Source of the DNA: CAZXMB01 sp964641715
Lineage (GTDB): Bacteria > Desulfobacterota > BSN033 > UBA1163
DNA: 38,735 bases
Assembly (NCBI GenBank): GCA_964641715.1
Contig: CAZXMB010000003.1
Location: forward strand, 1 to 38,735
Direction of reading: 5' to 3'
The stretch's first letter is position 1. Every line of letters begins with the position of its first letter. Below the pieces are notes generated by a model that had not been told where the DNA came from, did not search any database, and saw only the letters and a list, made by a program, of their open reading frames with translations. Below, one piece after another: positions 24,911 to 33,800 of this stretch. A program made the position numbers and the translations under genes.

Positions 24911-24990
24911 AACTTTATCCTTAAATATTTTGAACCCCAATTGAGTCAAATTGTTAAAGGAGGGAAATTGTTATCATCCCCCTTTCATAA

Positions 24991-26745
24991 TCAGTTCTTT
25001 TTACCCTTCAGTTCATCAATCTTCTTCTTCAGCCTCTCTACCTGATCGGGTTTCGGATCCAACTTCAAGGCCTTTTCATAAAGCTCCTTCGCCTTTTCCA
25101 TCCGGCTCAATCTGTAGTACCCATCGGCAAGATGTTCGGTGATGACCGGATCGTCCGGGGTCAATTGATTTGCCTTTTCAAGCTCGATAACCGCCTTTTC
25201 ATAATCTCCGAGCTTAAAGTAGACCCAACCCAGGCTATCCATGATATACCCCATATTGGGCTTTAAGGCCATTGCCTTTTGGATCAACTGCAAAGCGTCC
25301 TCCAGCTGGACGCCTCGATCCGCATAGGAGTAGCCTAAATAGTTAAGGGCATCGGCATGGTTGGGATTTATTCTTAAGACTTCCTTCATCTGAGAGACCA
25401 TTTTTTCGAAATCCCCTATTTTGTCATAGACCGCCCCTAATTGATAAAGGAGATCCACATGGTCCCTATTCTCAACCAACCCCTTCTTAAGGGTGTCCAG
25501 GGCCTTTTGGAATTGATCCTCTTTGTCAAAGATGGAGGCAAGGATGAGATAGAGGTCTGCATCCTTCGGCTTGGCCTGAATCGATTCCTCCATGAGCTGG
25601 ATTGCCTCTTTCACTTTGTTCTGTTTTCTGAAAATGAGAACCATACTCCTTCTCGAATCTGAAAAGAGGTCTGATTCGGTCGGGATCTTCTTAAATTCGA
25701 TGAGTGCCTGATCCAGAGCCTCCTTTTCCACATAGGCGGCTCCTAAATAGTACCTTACCCGATCGTCTTTGGGATGGGCCGCCAGGACAAAATTGAATTC
25801 TAAAATCGCCTGGTCAAGCTTTCCCTGTTCCATATAGATCAGACCGATCTTTGTACGGAGGTTGAGGTCTTCGGAGCCGGATTTCTGAAGTTCCCGGAAT
25901 TGATTGAGTGCCTCATCAAACTTCTTCTCCTTGATATAGATCTGTCCCAGCCGATTTCTCGCCTGTTTGTGATCCGGGTTGAGGGAGAGGATCTTTTGAT
26001 AAACTCCTGAGGCCTTTTCGATTTCGTTTTGAATCTCATAGACGATGCCCAGATCCATCAGGACGGAGATCATGTTGGGTTCGATGTCCAGGGTTTTCAA
26101 GAAGTATTCCTTTGCCTTTTCAAAGGATTTCGTCTCGGCATAAATTCTTCCAAGGTAGTAAAGGCCCATGGCGGAATCGGGTTCGATCTTAAGAAACTGC
26201 TGGAGGACCTCGATCGCCTTTTCATACTCCCTTCCATCCGCATAGAGGGAGCTCAGGTAGAGATAACTTTCCCGGTGGTCTGGAGCGATCGCCATGGCCT
26301 TTTTATAAGATTCGATGGCCAACGGATTTTTTCGAAGGGAGGAATAGATACCGCCCAACAGGAGGTGAGCATGGAGGTGATCCGGGTCCTGGAGCAGGGC
26401 GGTTTTGCACTCTTCGATAGCCTCATTGAGGAGTCCTTTATAGATATAGAGGGAAGCCAATTCCACATGGAGGGAGGGTTCTTTTTCGTCGCTGAGGATC
26501 GCCTCTTTGAGCTCTTGAATGGCCTCGTCGAGTTTTCCTTCCCTTAATTTGAGCTGAGAGAGGAGGAAATGGTAATAAGCAAGCGGCTTTGGAGAAGTCC
26601 CCTTCGAAGGGGCCTGGATCTTCGCCTGAGCAGGTTGAGGGGAAGGGGTCCCTCCTTCCGAGAAGATTTGTTTTCCCGTGCAGGCCCCGGAGAAAAATAA
26701 GAGAGACAGAAAAACAACAGGGACTTTTGTCAGGCAGGGGTTCAT
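24991..26745 (-). CDS. TPR-repeat lipoprotein
   Basis: The 584-residue protein starts with a signal peptide and a plausible lipobox ending at Cys22 (FFSGAC). A Pro/Ala/Lys-rich linker (about 25-52) follows, then at least fourteen tetratricopeptide repeats with the usual A-x-x-x-Y/L-G-x...P pattern from about residue 55 to 570. It is likely a lipid-anchored scaffold on the periplasmic side of a membrane. The neighbouring DsbC-like gene lies 31 bases upstream on the same strand, so the pair may work in envelope assembly. Partner proteins are unknown. Confidence 0.9.
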   Translation of the reverse strand: MNPCLTKVPVVFLSLLFFSGACTGKQIFSEGGTPSPQPAQAKIQAPSKGTSPKPLAYYHFLLSQLKLREGKLDEAIQELKEAILSDEKEPSLHVELASLYIYKGLLNEAIEECKTALLQDPDHLHAHLLLGGIYSSLRKNPLAIESYKKAMAIAPDHRESYLYLSSLYADGREYEKAIEVLQQFLKIEPDSAMGLYYLGRIYAETKSFEKAKEYFLKTLDIEPNMISVLMDLGIVYEIQNEIEKASGVYQKILSLNPDHKQARNRLGQIYIKEKKFDEALNQFRELQKSGSEDLNLRTKIGLIYMEQGKLDQAILEFNFVLAAHPKDDRVRYYLGAAYVEKEALDQALIEFKKIPTESDLFSDSRRSMVLIFRKQNKVKEAIQLMEESIQAKPKDADLYLILASIFDKEDQFQKALDTLKKGLVENRDHVDLLYQLGAVYDKIGDFEKMVSQMKEVLRINPNHADALNYLGYSYADRGVQLEDALQLIQKAMALKPNMGYIMDSLGWVYFKLGDYEKAVIELEKANQLTPDDPVITEHLADGYYRLSRMEKAKELYEKALKLDPKPDQVERLKKKIDELKGKKN

Positions 26746-26776
26746 TATTTTTAGATAACAGACTTTCCCGTTAAAG

Positions 26777-27502
26777 TCAAAGCACAGAATTTTCCTTTAA
26801 GAGGCTCTCTAAGATATCGGGTTTGATATTTCCCTCGATGACCTTTCCGTTCTGGAAGATGATCGTGGGTGTGGAATCGATCATCAGAATTTTTGCCAGT
26901 TCCATGTTTTTATCAATGACCGCTGTATTGCAGTCAGGGGATTTTGTCTCCATTCCCTGATAGGCTTCCTCGAGGGCCCTGAGTTTATCTTTCGAGCACC
27001 AGATGGCTTTTGACTTTCTGTAGGAATTGAGATTGAACGGATAGAGGAATAGAAATGCCTGAATATCTTTTGTCGCTTTAAGTTCCTCATGGAGCTGAAA
27101 GCAGAAATGGCAATCCGGATTGGTAAAAATATAGAGCTTCCGTTTTCCATTTCCCATGGAAATGGCATTCTCGAGGGGAAGACGGGGGATCTCCACCCGT
27201 CTCAGCTCTTTCAGCCTCTCTCGGGTGAGATTTCTTTTGATCTGGCGGTCCAATAACTGGCCATGGATGATGTACCTTGAATTTTTATGGATATAAACGA
27301 TCAATCTTTCAGGGCCTGTCTCATAGGCTACCTCCCAGAAGTCATCGATCGGGGATTGCCGTATTTCGAGGATTTTAAAATCCTCCCGGATCAGCTCCTT
27401 CAATATACCTGTAGCCTCCTCTTTTGTAAGTCCAAAGGAGAAGGCGGAGAAAGAGAGGGTCAGAAACAAGGATAGGCAGGCGATCAGGGTTAATCTTTTC
27501 AT
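26777..27502 (-). CDS. DsbC/DsbG-like periplasmic thiol-disulfide protein
   Basis: The 241-residue protein has a signal peptide (about 1-24), an N-terminal dimerisation-like region (about 25-105) and a thioredoxin-fold domain from about 115 with the active-site motif CHFC (Cys131-Cys134) in FTNPDCHFCFQLH. The cis-proline segment DSTPTIIFQNG lies near the end. It resembles disulfide isomerases of the DsbC group and may repair disulfides in exported proteins. A second Cys pair lies in the helical insert. ATG 27502 places the signal peptide correctly; an upstream ATG at 27556 adds 18 residues. Confidence 0.9.
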   Translation of the reverse strand: MKRLTLIACLSLFLTLSFSAFSFGLTKEEATGILKELIREDFKILEIRQSPIDDFWEVAYETGPERLIVYIHKNSRYIIHGQLLDRQIKRNLTRERLKELRRVEIPRLPLENAISMGNGKRKLYIFTNPDCHFCFQLHEELKATKDIQAFLFLYPFNLNSYRKSKAIWCSKDKLRALEEAYQGMETKSPDCNTAVIDKNMELAKILMIDSTPTIIFQNGKVIEGNIKPDILESLLKENSVL

Positions 27503-27739
27503 TTCAGCTCTCTTAAAAATATAGAAAAATCTTAACATATTGAGGCCGAAATTCAAACCCGCAATCGGGATGATTTCGAGGTCTGGTTTTAGAAGTGGGC
27601 ATAGGTTACAGGTTAGGGCATGGCAAATTTAATCAGCGAATCACAGGGGGTTACAGGGGAGGAGAAATTAAACTTGAAAACTTAAATTTGAATCGATTAA
27701 TATTTGTATATTTCCGATTTTTGAAGGGTAAATTTTAGA

Positions 27740-30700
27740 ATGATGAAGAAACTCTACCTGGGAATGGACATTGGTTCGGTCAGTGCCAATACCGTGATCA
27801 TGAACGATCAGGGAGAAGTGCTGGAAGAGCATTACACGCGGATCAAAGGTCAGCCTCTTCAGACGGTCCAGAGGATCCTGGAAGAAATCCTCAGCAGGAT
27901 TCCACCTGATCAATTTCACTCCCTCTCTTTTACAGGGGTAGGAGGAAAACTGATCTCCGATCTTTTGGACGGAAATTTTATCAATGAGATCATTGCCCAG
28001 GCAAAGGCGGTCCAATCTCTTTATCCCAAGATCCGAACGATCATCGATATCGGAGGAGAGGATTCCAAACTGATCTTCCTCGAAGAGGAGAATGGTCATC
28101 TTAAGATCAGCGATTTCTCGATGAATACCCTCTGTGCAGCCGGCACCGGCTCCTTTTTGGATCAGCAAGCCAGCCGATTGGGTCTGACCATTGAGGAGTT
28201 TGGCCAGCTTGCCCTCCGGTCCAAGAACCCGCCCCGTATTGCAGGGCGATGCAGTGTCTTTGCGAAATCGGACATGATTCACCTTCAACAGATCGCCACA
28301 CCGGATTACGATATCGTTGCCGGTCTTTGTTTCGCCCTTGCCAGAAATTTTAAGAGCAATATCGGGAAGGGGAAAGTCTTTGTCAAACCCATTTCCTTTC
28401 AAGGGGGAGTGGCAGCGAATGTGGGGATGAGAAAGGCATTCCAGGAGGTCCTGGAGCTTTCAGATGGTGAGCTTACCATTCCGGAACATTTTGCCTCTAT
28501 GGGAGCCATCGGTGCCGTGATGGTGTCCAGGGAGAGCAAAGAGATCAAGACCATCCGGAGATTGGATCTCACCCCGCTGAAGGATTACCTTCAACATCAT
28601 CAGGAGAGAGAAAGGCCGCTCAAACAACTCTGTCTCTCTTCAAATCACTTATCACCCTCACCCCTACCCTCTCTCATAAAGGAAGAGGGGGTAAGAAGTG
28701 ATTTTCCCATCAAAGGAGAGGTGGGAGAAAGGGTCTCTTCCAATAAGGGAGGGGGTGAAAAATCGGGAAAGATCGAGGCCTACCTTGGCCTGGATGTCGG
28801 TTCCATTAGCACCAACCTCGTGGTGATTGGTAAGGATAAAAAAGTCCTTTCAAAACGTTATCTCATGACGGCCGGTAGACCCATCGAAGCCGTTCGCACA
28901 GGTCTCCAGGAAATCGGTGAGGAAATCGGAAACCGTGTGGAGATCAAAGGGGTGGGGACCACGGGTTCCGGCCGCTACCTCACTGCCGATTTTGTAGGTG
29001 CGGATTTGGTCCGAAATGAGATCACGGCACAGGCAACCGCCGCAGTCGAGATTGATCCCGGTGTGGATACGATCTTTGAGATCGGTGGCCAGGATTCCAA
29101 GTATATCAGCCTCGACAGCGGTGTGGTCATCGATTTTGAAATGAACAAGGTCTGTGCCGCCGGGACAGGCTCTTTTTTAGAGGAGCAGGCGGAGAAACTC
29201 GATATCTCCATCAAAGAGGAATTCGGATCCCTTGCCCTCTCTTCGGAGAAACCGGTCAGGATGGGTGAACGATGTACGGTCTTCATCGAATCTGATCTGG
29301 TCCATCACCAGCAGAGAGGTGCGAGAAAGGACGATCTGGTTGCGGGCCTGAGTTATTCCATCGTCCAAAATTATCTCAACCGGGTGGTGGGAGACCGCCG
29401 TATCGGGAACCGGATCTTTTTCCAGGGGGGAACAGCCTTCAATAAAGGGGTGGTGGCGGCCTTCGAAAGCGTTCTCGGAAAAGAGGTGGTCGTCCCTGAA
29501 AATCATGATGTGACAGGAGCGATTGGCGTCGCCATCCTGGCCATGGAAGAACGGACCTGGGAACGATCGAGTTTCAAGGGATTTGATCTCAGCCACCGCC
29601 GCTATGAACATTCCTCCTTTGAATGCAAGGGTTGTCCCAATCTCTGCCTCATCCGAAAGGTGAGCGTTGAAGGGGAGAAACCTCTCTTTTATGGAAGCCG
29701 ATGCGAGAAGTATGATGTCATTAAAAGGACAAAAGGCTCGGACCTACCCGACCTTTTCGGGGAGAGAGAGAAGATGCTCTTCGCCCCTTATGGCGGAGAG
29801 GAGCATCTTTCTGTCCATGCTCCGGAGATTGGTATTCCCGGAATTCTTTTTTTCCACGAGATGTTTCCTTTCTGGAAGGCCTTCTTTACCGAATTGGGGT
29901 ATCGGGTGGTTCTTTCCGATCCCACCCATAAGGAGCTGATTCGAAAAGGAGTGGAGAATGTCGTTGCAGAGACCTGTTTTCCGATCAAGGTGAGTCATGG
30001 ACATGTCCTGAACCTGCTGGAGAAGGGGGTCAAGAAAATTTTTCTGCCGAGTATCGTGAACCTCAAATCCTCCCATCCGGAGATCCCCACGAATACCGCT
30101 TGCCCTTATGCCCAGGCCTTTCCTTATGCGGTCCATTCCTCCATCGATTTTAAAAAGGACGGAGCGGAGATCCTGCAACCCATCCTCCATTTTGGTTTTG
30201 GAAGAAATACCCTGGAGAAGGAACTGATCGATTTTGGAGGATCCCTCCGCAGGGGATCGAAGCGTGTAAGGATGGCCCTTGAAAAGGCTGAAAAATTTCA
30301 GGCTCTATTCTACCAATCCCTCCTCAACCGGGGAAAGGAGATTCTGGATCGGATCGGACGAAACGAGAAGGCCATGGTCATTGTGGGAAGACCTTACAAT
30401 TCCTGCGATTCAGGAGTCAACCTCGAGATTCCAAAGAAACTGAGGGACCTGGGAGTTCTTGCCATTCCCATGGATTTTCTGCCCCTGGAATCGGTCAAAC
30501 CTACTTCCGAGATCCGGGAGATGTACTGGAGGTACGGTCAGAGGATACTCTCGGCAGGGAAGATTATCAATGAGGACCCCAGGCTTTATGCAGTCTATAT
30601 CACCAATTTCGGGTGCGGTCCGGATTCCTTCATCAGCCACTTCTTCAGGGATCTCTCCAAGGAGAAACCCTACCTTCAGCTGGAGATTGACGAACATAGC

Positions 30701-32005
30701 GCAGATGCAGGAGCCATTACGCGATGCGAGGCCTTTTTGGATAGCCTGAAGAATGTCAAGGCCACAACAGTTCCTTTTTTTGAAAAAGAGAAGCCGAAGA
30801 CCGACCGGACCAAGAAAATCTACATCCCCTATATGTGTGACCATTCCTTTGCAGTGGCTTCTGCGTTTCAGGCCTGCGGGGTGGAGGCGGACGTCTTTCC
30901 TGAATCGGATGAGGAGACGCTCTACTGGGGAAGAAAGCTCACCTCCGGAAAAGAGTGTTATCCCTGCATCCTGACCACAGGGGATATGGTGAAGCTTCTC
31001 AAGGACCCCAATTTCGATCACCAAAGAGCCGCCTTCTTCATGCCCTCTGGAAACGGTCCCTGTCGTTTCGGACAGTATCATCGCTTTCACCGTCTCGTTC
31101 TGGATGATCTGGGTTTTAAACATGTCCCCATCTATTCACCCAATCAGGACGAGACCCTTTATAGCGATTTGGGGATCATAGGTTCACAATTTACCCGGCT
31201 GGGATGGCAGGGGATTGTGGCGGTCGATCTTTTAATGAAGAAACTTCTCGAGACCCGCCCCTATGAGAAGAGAAAAGGAGAGGCCGACCGGGTTTATCAA
31301 AGGGCATTGAAAGGGATTTGCGAGACGATCCGGCATGGAGGGGAGCTTGATAAGGCTCTTGAGGAGGGCCTGAAGGAGTTTAACCGGATCGAGGTGGAGG
31401 GGCTCAGGAGCAAGCCCCTGATCGGAATTGTGGGAGAGATCTTTGTCCGGCTCAATCGATTTGCCAATGAGGATGTCATCCGGAAGATTGAACGGTTTGG
31501 GGGGGAGGCATGGATTGCACCCCTTACCGAGTGGATTCTTTATGTCAATACCATCTCCAAGGAAAGAAGTCTCAGGAAGAAGTCCTTTTCGAACCTCCTG
31601 AAGGTGTTTCTCACAGACTACTATCAGAAAAAGGATGAGCACCGTCTGGAAAGGATCTTTAAGGGCTCTCTCAGGAACCCCGGAGAACCCGGAACAAAAA
31701 CGATCTTTAAGAAAGCCAGACCCTATCTCGATTCATCCTTTGAGGGGGAAGCCATCCTTTCAGTTGGGAAGACGATCGACTTTGCCGGAAGAGGGGCAAG
31801 CGGGATCGTCAATATCATGCCCTTTACCTGTATGCCCGGTACGGTTGTCAGCGCCCTTCTAAAGAGATACCGGGAAGAACATAATAACATTCCCATCCTC
31901 AACATGGCCTACGATGGACAGGAACAGACTAACACACTGACCCGCCTTGAGGCCTTCATGCATCAGGCCAAAGAGTTTCATAATAGAAACTCAAAAAGAC
32001 CCTAA
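27740..32005 (+). CDS. Giant 2-hydroxyacyl-CoA dehydratase activase-type protein (two BadF/BcrA ATPase domains plus DUF2229 region)
   Basis: This 1421-residue protein contains two actin-like BadF/BadG/BcrA/BcrD ATPase domains, at about 1-275 and 347-605. Each has a DIGSVS or DVGSIS phosphate loop, CAAGTGSFL (first cluster cysteine), and a second cysteine in AGRCSVF or GERCTVF; in activases these two cysteines per monomer bind a bridging [4Fe-4S] cluster. A cysteine-rich motif (CKGCPNLC, about 633-640) and DUF2229 plus a dehydratase-like C-terminal region follow. Such fusions occur in anaerobes and are thought to activate acyl-CoA dehydratases or reductases at low potential. The linker between the ATPase domains (about 300-345) is encoded by a dispersed repeat. 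A partner dehydratase is not in the window. Confidence 0.92.
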   Translation: MMKKLYLGMDIGSVSANTVIMNDQGEVLEEHYTRIKGQPLQTVQRILEEILSRIPPDQFHSLSFTGVGGKLISDLLDGNFINEIIAQAKAVQSLYPKIRTIIDIGGEDSKLIFLEEENGHLKISDFSMNTLCAAGTGSFLDQQASRLGLTIEEFGQLALRSKNPPRIAGRCSVFAKSDMIHLQQIATPDYDIVAGLCFALARNFKSNIGKGKVFVKPISFQGGVAANVGMRKAFQEVLELSDGELTIPEHFASMGAIGAVMVSRESKEIKTIRRLDLTPLKDYLQHHQERERPLKQLCLSSNHLSPSPLPSLIKEEGVRSDFPIKGEVGERVSSNKGGGEKSGKIEAYLGLDVGSISTNLVVIGKDKKVLSKRYLMTAGRPIEAVRTGLQEIGEEIGNRVEIKGVGTTGSGRYLTADFVGADLVRNEITAQATAAVEIDPGVDTIFEIGGQDSKYISLDSGVVIDFEMNKVCAAGTGSFLEEQAEKLDISIKEEFGSLALSSEKPVRMGERCTVFIESDLVHHQQRGARKDDLVAGLSYSIVQNYLNRVVGDRRIGNRIFFQGGTAFNKGVVAAFESVLGKEVVVPENHDVTGAIGVAILAMEERTWERSSFKGFDLSHRRYEHSSFECKGCPNLCLIRKVSVEGEKPLFYGSRCEKYDVIKRTKGSDLPDLFGEREKMLFAPYGGEEHLSVHAPEIGIPGILFFHEMFPFWKAFFTELGYRVVLSDPTHKELIRKGVENVVAETCFPIKVSHGHVLNLLEKGVKKIFLPSIVNLKSSHPEIPTNTACPYAQAFPYAVHSSIDFKKDGAEILQPILHFGFGRNTLEKELIDFGGSLRRGSKRVRMALEKAEKFQALFYQSLLNRGKEILDRIGRNEKAMVIVGRPYNSCDSGVNLEIPKKLRDLGVLAIPMDFLPLESVKPTSEIREMYWRYGQRILSAGKIINEDPRLYAVYITNFGCGPDSFISHFFRDLSKEKPYLQLEIDEHSADAGAITRCEAFLDSLKNVKATTVPFFEKEKPKTDRTKKIYIPYMCDHSFAVASAFQACGVEADVFPESDEETLYWGRKLTSGKECYPCILTTGDMVKLLKDPNFDHQRAAFFMPSGNGPCRFGQYHRFHRLVLDDLGFKHVPIYSPNQDETLYSDLGIIGSQFTRLGWQGIVAVDLLMKKLLETRPYEKRKGEADRVYQRALKGICETIRHGGELDKALEEGLKEFNRIEVEGLRSKPLIGIVGEIFVRLNRFANEDVIRKIERFGGEAWIAPLTEWILYVNTISKERSLRKKSFSNLLKVFLTDYYQKKDEHRLERIFKGSLRNPGEPGTKTIFKKARPYLDSSFEGEAILSVGKTIDFAGRGASGIVNIMPFTCMPGTVVSALLKRYREEHNNIPILNMAYDGQEQTNTLTRLEAFMHQAKEFHNRNSKRP
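28650..28762. repeat. CCCTCACCCC/GGGGGTGA palindromic repeat inside the activase gene
   Basis: CACCCTCACCCCTACCCTCT at its left end and an AGGGAGGGGGTGA copy at its right end, with AGAGGGGGTAAG and GAGGTGGGAG tracts between, form an imperfect palindromic element of the family seen at 21919-21955. It is in frame and translated as a Ser/Pro/Gly/Lys-rich linker. Confidence 0.65.
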
Positions 32006-32065
32006 CAGGTTAAATTAAAAGAAAAATTTTTTTCATAAGACTTTGTTAAAAAAATCACCTTTCTA

Positions 32066-32094
32066 TTGAAATTCCTATTTTCAAGTGATATAAG
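32066..32094 (+). promoter_or_regulatory. Sigma70-like promoter for the oadG/oadB pair
   Basis: TTGAAA (32066-32071) and TATAAG (32089-32094) are spaced by 17 bases. It lies about 60 bases downstream of the activase stop, so the sodium-pump genes can be transcribed independently. Confidence 0.6.
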
Positions 32095-32130
32095 AAAAAG
32101 GTTTTTATTTCGATTGAGGAGGATTTCTGT

Positions 32131-32265
32131 ATGGACAATTGGACATTCGGGGTCACCATGGTTGTCGTTGGAATGGGAGGAACCCTCTTAACCCTTTGGA
32201 TATTGAGTCTTATCATGAGCGCTCTCGAGAAGCTCTTCCCTTTTAAAAAGGAAGAGGGTAAATAG
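32131..32265 (+). CDS. OadG-like small membrane subunit of a sodium-pumping decarboxylase
   Basis: This 44-residue protein has one membrane helix (about residues 7-31, VTMVVVGMGGTLLTLWILSL) followed by a short charged tail, FPFKKEEGK. This is the size and form of the gamma/delta subunits (OadG/MmdD type) that assemble sodium-translocating decarboxylases. It starts eight bases after GAGGAGG and sits 24 bases before the beta-subunit gene, which supports the call more than the short sequence itself. Confidence 0.75.
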   Translation: MDNWTFGVTMVVVGMGGTLLTLWILSLIMSALEKLFPFKKEEGK

Positions 32266-32289
32266 GTTTATTGAAGGAGGAATGGAGAC

Positions 32290-33429
32290 ATGTTAGATGC
32301 GATTCAAGGCGGGTTGACCGGACTGATTGCAGGATTTTTACATCTCCACTGGTCTAATCCGGTCATGATTGTCGTTGGTTTGATTCTTCTCTACCTTGGG
32401 ATTAAGAAGGATGTTGAACCTGTCCTCCTTATCCCTATTGGATTTGGATGCATCCTGGTGAATATTCCTTTGGCCGGGCTTATGGAGAAAGAGGGCTTCC
32501 TGAGGATCATCTATGAGGCAGGGATCGTGACAGAGCTTTTCCCGCTTCTCATCTTCGTGGGAATCGGAGCGATGACCGATTTCGGTCCCCTGCTTGAGAA
32601 CCCGAAGATCTTTCTTCTCGGGGCTGCAGGACAGTTCGGGATCTTCTTAACCCTGGCCTTGGCTTTAGTCCTGGGTTTTTCTAAATTGGAGGCCGTCTCC
32701 ATCGGGATCATCGGTGCCTGTGATGGTCCTACCGCCATTTACGTCACTTCTCAATATGCCCCTCAGCTCCTGGGAGCTGTTTCTGTGGCTGCCTATTGTT
32801 ATATGTCCCTTGTCCCGTTGATTCAACCTCCTATCATGAGGGCGTTGACGACCAAAGAAGAAAAGGTGATCAATATGGGAACGGCGAAGAAACCCGTTTC
32901 AAAGACAACCAAACTTCTTTTTCCTCTGGTGGTTACCGTATTCGGGGGTCTCATCGCACCCAAGGGGTTACCCCTGCTGGGAACGATCATGCTCGGGAAT
33001 CTGATGAAGGAATGCGGAGTGGTAAGCCGGCTTACCCGGGCATCCGAAAATGAGATTGCCAATATCGTGACCCTACTTCTGGGAATCTCCATCGGAGCAA
33101 CGATGGATGGAAGGGTCTTCTTGACGCCTCAGACTCTCATCATCCTGGTCCTCGGTTTTGTGGCCATCTGTCTGGATACTGCCTGTGGCATCCTTTTCGG
33201 GAAGGTACTGAAGGTGGTGACCGGCGGGAAGGTCAACCCCCTTATCGGTGCCGCGGGTATCTCCGCCTATCCCATGTCCGCACGGGTGGTTCAGAAGGAG
33301 GGACAGAAATACAATAAAAAGAATTACCTCCTCATGCATGCCATGGGAGCCAACACCGGTGGACAGGTCGGCTCGGTCATGGCCGCCGCTGTCATGCTTT
33401 CAATCCTGAAAGGGATGGGAGTAATTTAA
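32290..33429 (+). CDS. Sodium-translocating decarboxylase beta subunit (OadB/GcdB/MmdB family)
   Basis: The 379-residue membrane protein is the beta subunit that carries sodium across the membrane while decarboxylating carboxybiotin. Conserved features are AMTDFGPLL near residue 94, GACDGPTAIY with the essential Asp145, QPPIMRALTT, and PLIGAAGISAYPMSARVVQ near the end. The alpha (carboxyltransferase) and biotin-carrier subunits are not in this window. The gene is preceded by GAAGGAGG and the OadG-like gene. The substrate (oxaloacetate, methylmalonyl-CoA or glutaconyl-CoA) cannot be told from the beta subunit alone. Confidence 0.94.
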   Translation: MLDAIQGGLTGLIAGFLHLHWSNPVMIVVGLILLYLGIKKDVEPVLLIPIGFGCILVNIPLAGLMEKEGFLRIIYEAGIVTELFPLLIFVGIGAMTDFGPLLENPKIFLLGAAGQFGIFLTLALALVLGFSKLEAVSIGIIGACDGPTAIYVTSQYAPQLLGAVSVAAYCYMSLVPLIQPPIMRALTTKEEKVINMGTAKKPVSKTTKLLFPLVVTVFGGLIAPKGLPLLGTIMLGNLMKECGVVSRLTRASENEIANIVTLLLGISIGATMDGRVFLTPQTLIILVLGFVAICLDTACGILFGKVLKVVTGGKVNPLIGAAGISAYPMSARVVQKEGQKYNKKNYLLMHAMGANTGGQVGSVMAAAVMLSILKGMGVI

Positions 33430-33549
33430 TCCAATCGTTCTTCAGGGGCGGCACCAGAATCGCCCCCCGCTTCCTCAATCGCCGCCTGAAATGCCTCATT
33501 GATCCAGTTGAATGAGGCGACCATTTTCGATTTCTTTCACCAATTTGAA

Positions 33550-33688
33550 CCCAAATTCCGATTTAGAAATTGTCATTGCGAGGGAACCGAAGCAATCACG
33601 CCATTTCCAATGAGATTGCCACGCACCTTGCAGGTGCTCGCAATGACCGGATGGGAAAAGGGTTTCGGTTTCTAAATCGGAATTTGGG
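33550..33688. repeat. Long nested inverted repeat, MITE-like, with GTCATTGCGAG core
   Basis: A perfect 20-bp inverted repeat forms the outer arms: CCCAAATTCCGATTTAGAAA at 33550-33569 and its complement at 33669-33688. Just inside lies a second inverted repeat, GTCATTGCGAG (33572-33582) with CTCGCAATGAC (33637-33647). The inner sequence is the 'GTCATTGCGAG...CGAAGCAATC' type of dispersed repeat common in many bacteria. The arms are long enough to fold as a stable hairpin. Confidence 0.85.
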
Positions 33689-33701
33689 CGAGTACATTTG
33701 C

Positions 33702-33730
33702 TTGAAATTTCTTCTTGTATAGGATAATAT
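33702..33730 (+). promoter_or_regulatory. Sigma70-like promoter for terC
   Basis: TTGAAA (33702-33707) and TAATAT (33725-33730) are 17 bases apart, about 70 bases before the terC start. The leader is too short to hold a yybP-ykoY manganese riboswitch, which often precedes terC. Confidence 0.5.
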
Positions 33731-33800
33731 AAGTTTGTTTTTACAATATTTACTTAACAACCTAAGACAACAATGGGAAGATCCATAAGCGGGGGACCGA

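Larger units (their letters stand above)
33430..33800. other. Intergenic region between the beta subunit and terC genes
   Basis: About 370 bases. The left 90 bases contain a GC-rich GGGGCG/CGCCCC hairpin without a T-run and, on the minus strand, a 32-codon frame (33426-33524) with no ribosome-binding site. The middle is a long inverted-repeat element (33550-33688). The right end holds a promoter and the short leader of terC. Confidence 0.6.

Noticed and set aside
33426..33524. Minus-strand 32-codon frame (MVASFNWINEAF...) after the beta-subunit gene
   Set aside because: The composition looks protein-like, but there is no ribosome-binding site and it lies in a GC-rich hairpin region; too short to support.
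33725..33800. Manganese riboswitch (yybP-ykoY) ahead of terC
   Set aside because: The leader is only about 65 bases and lacks the expected paired loops.
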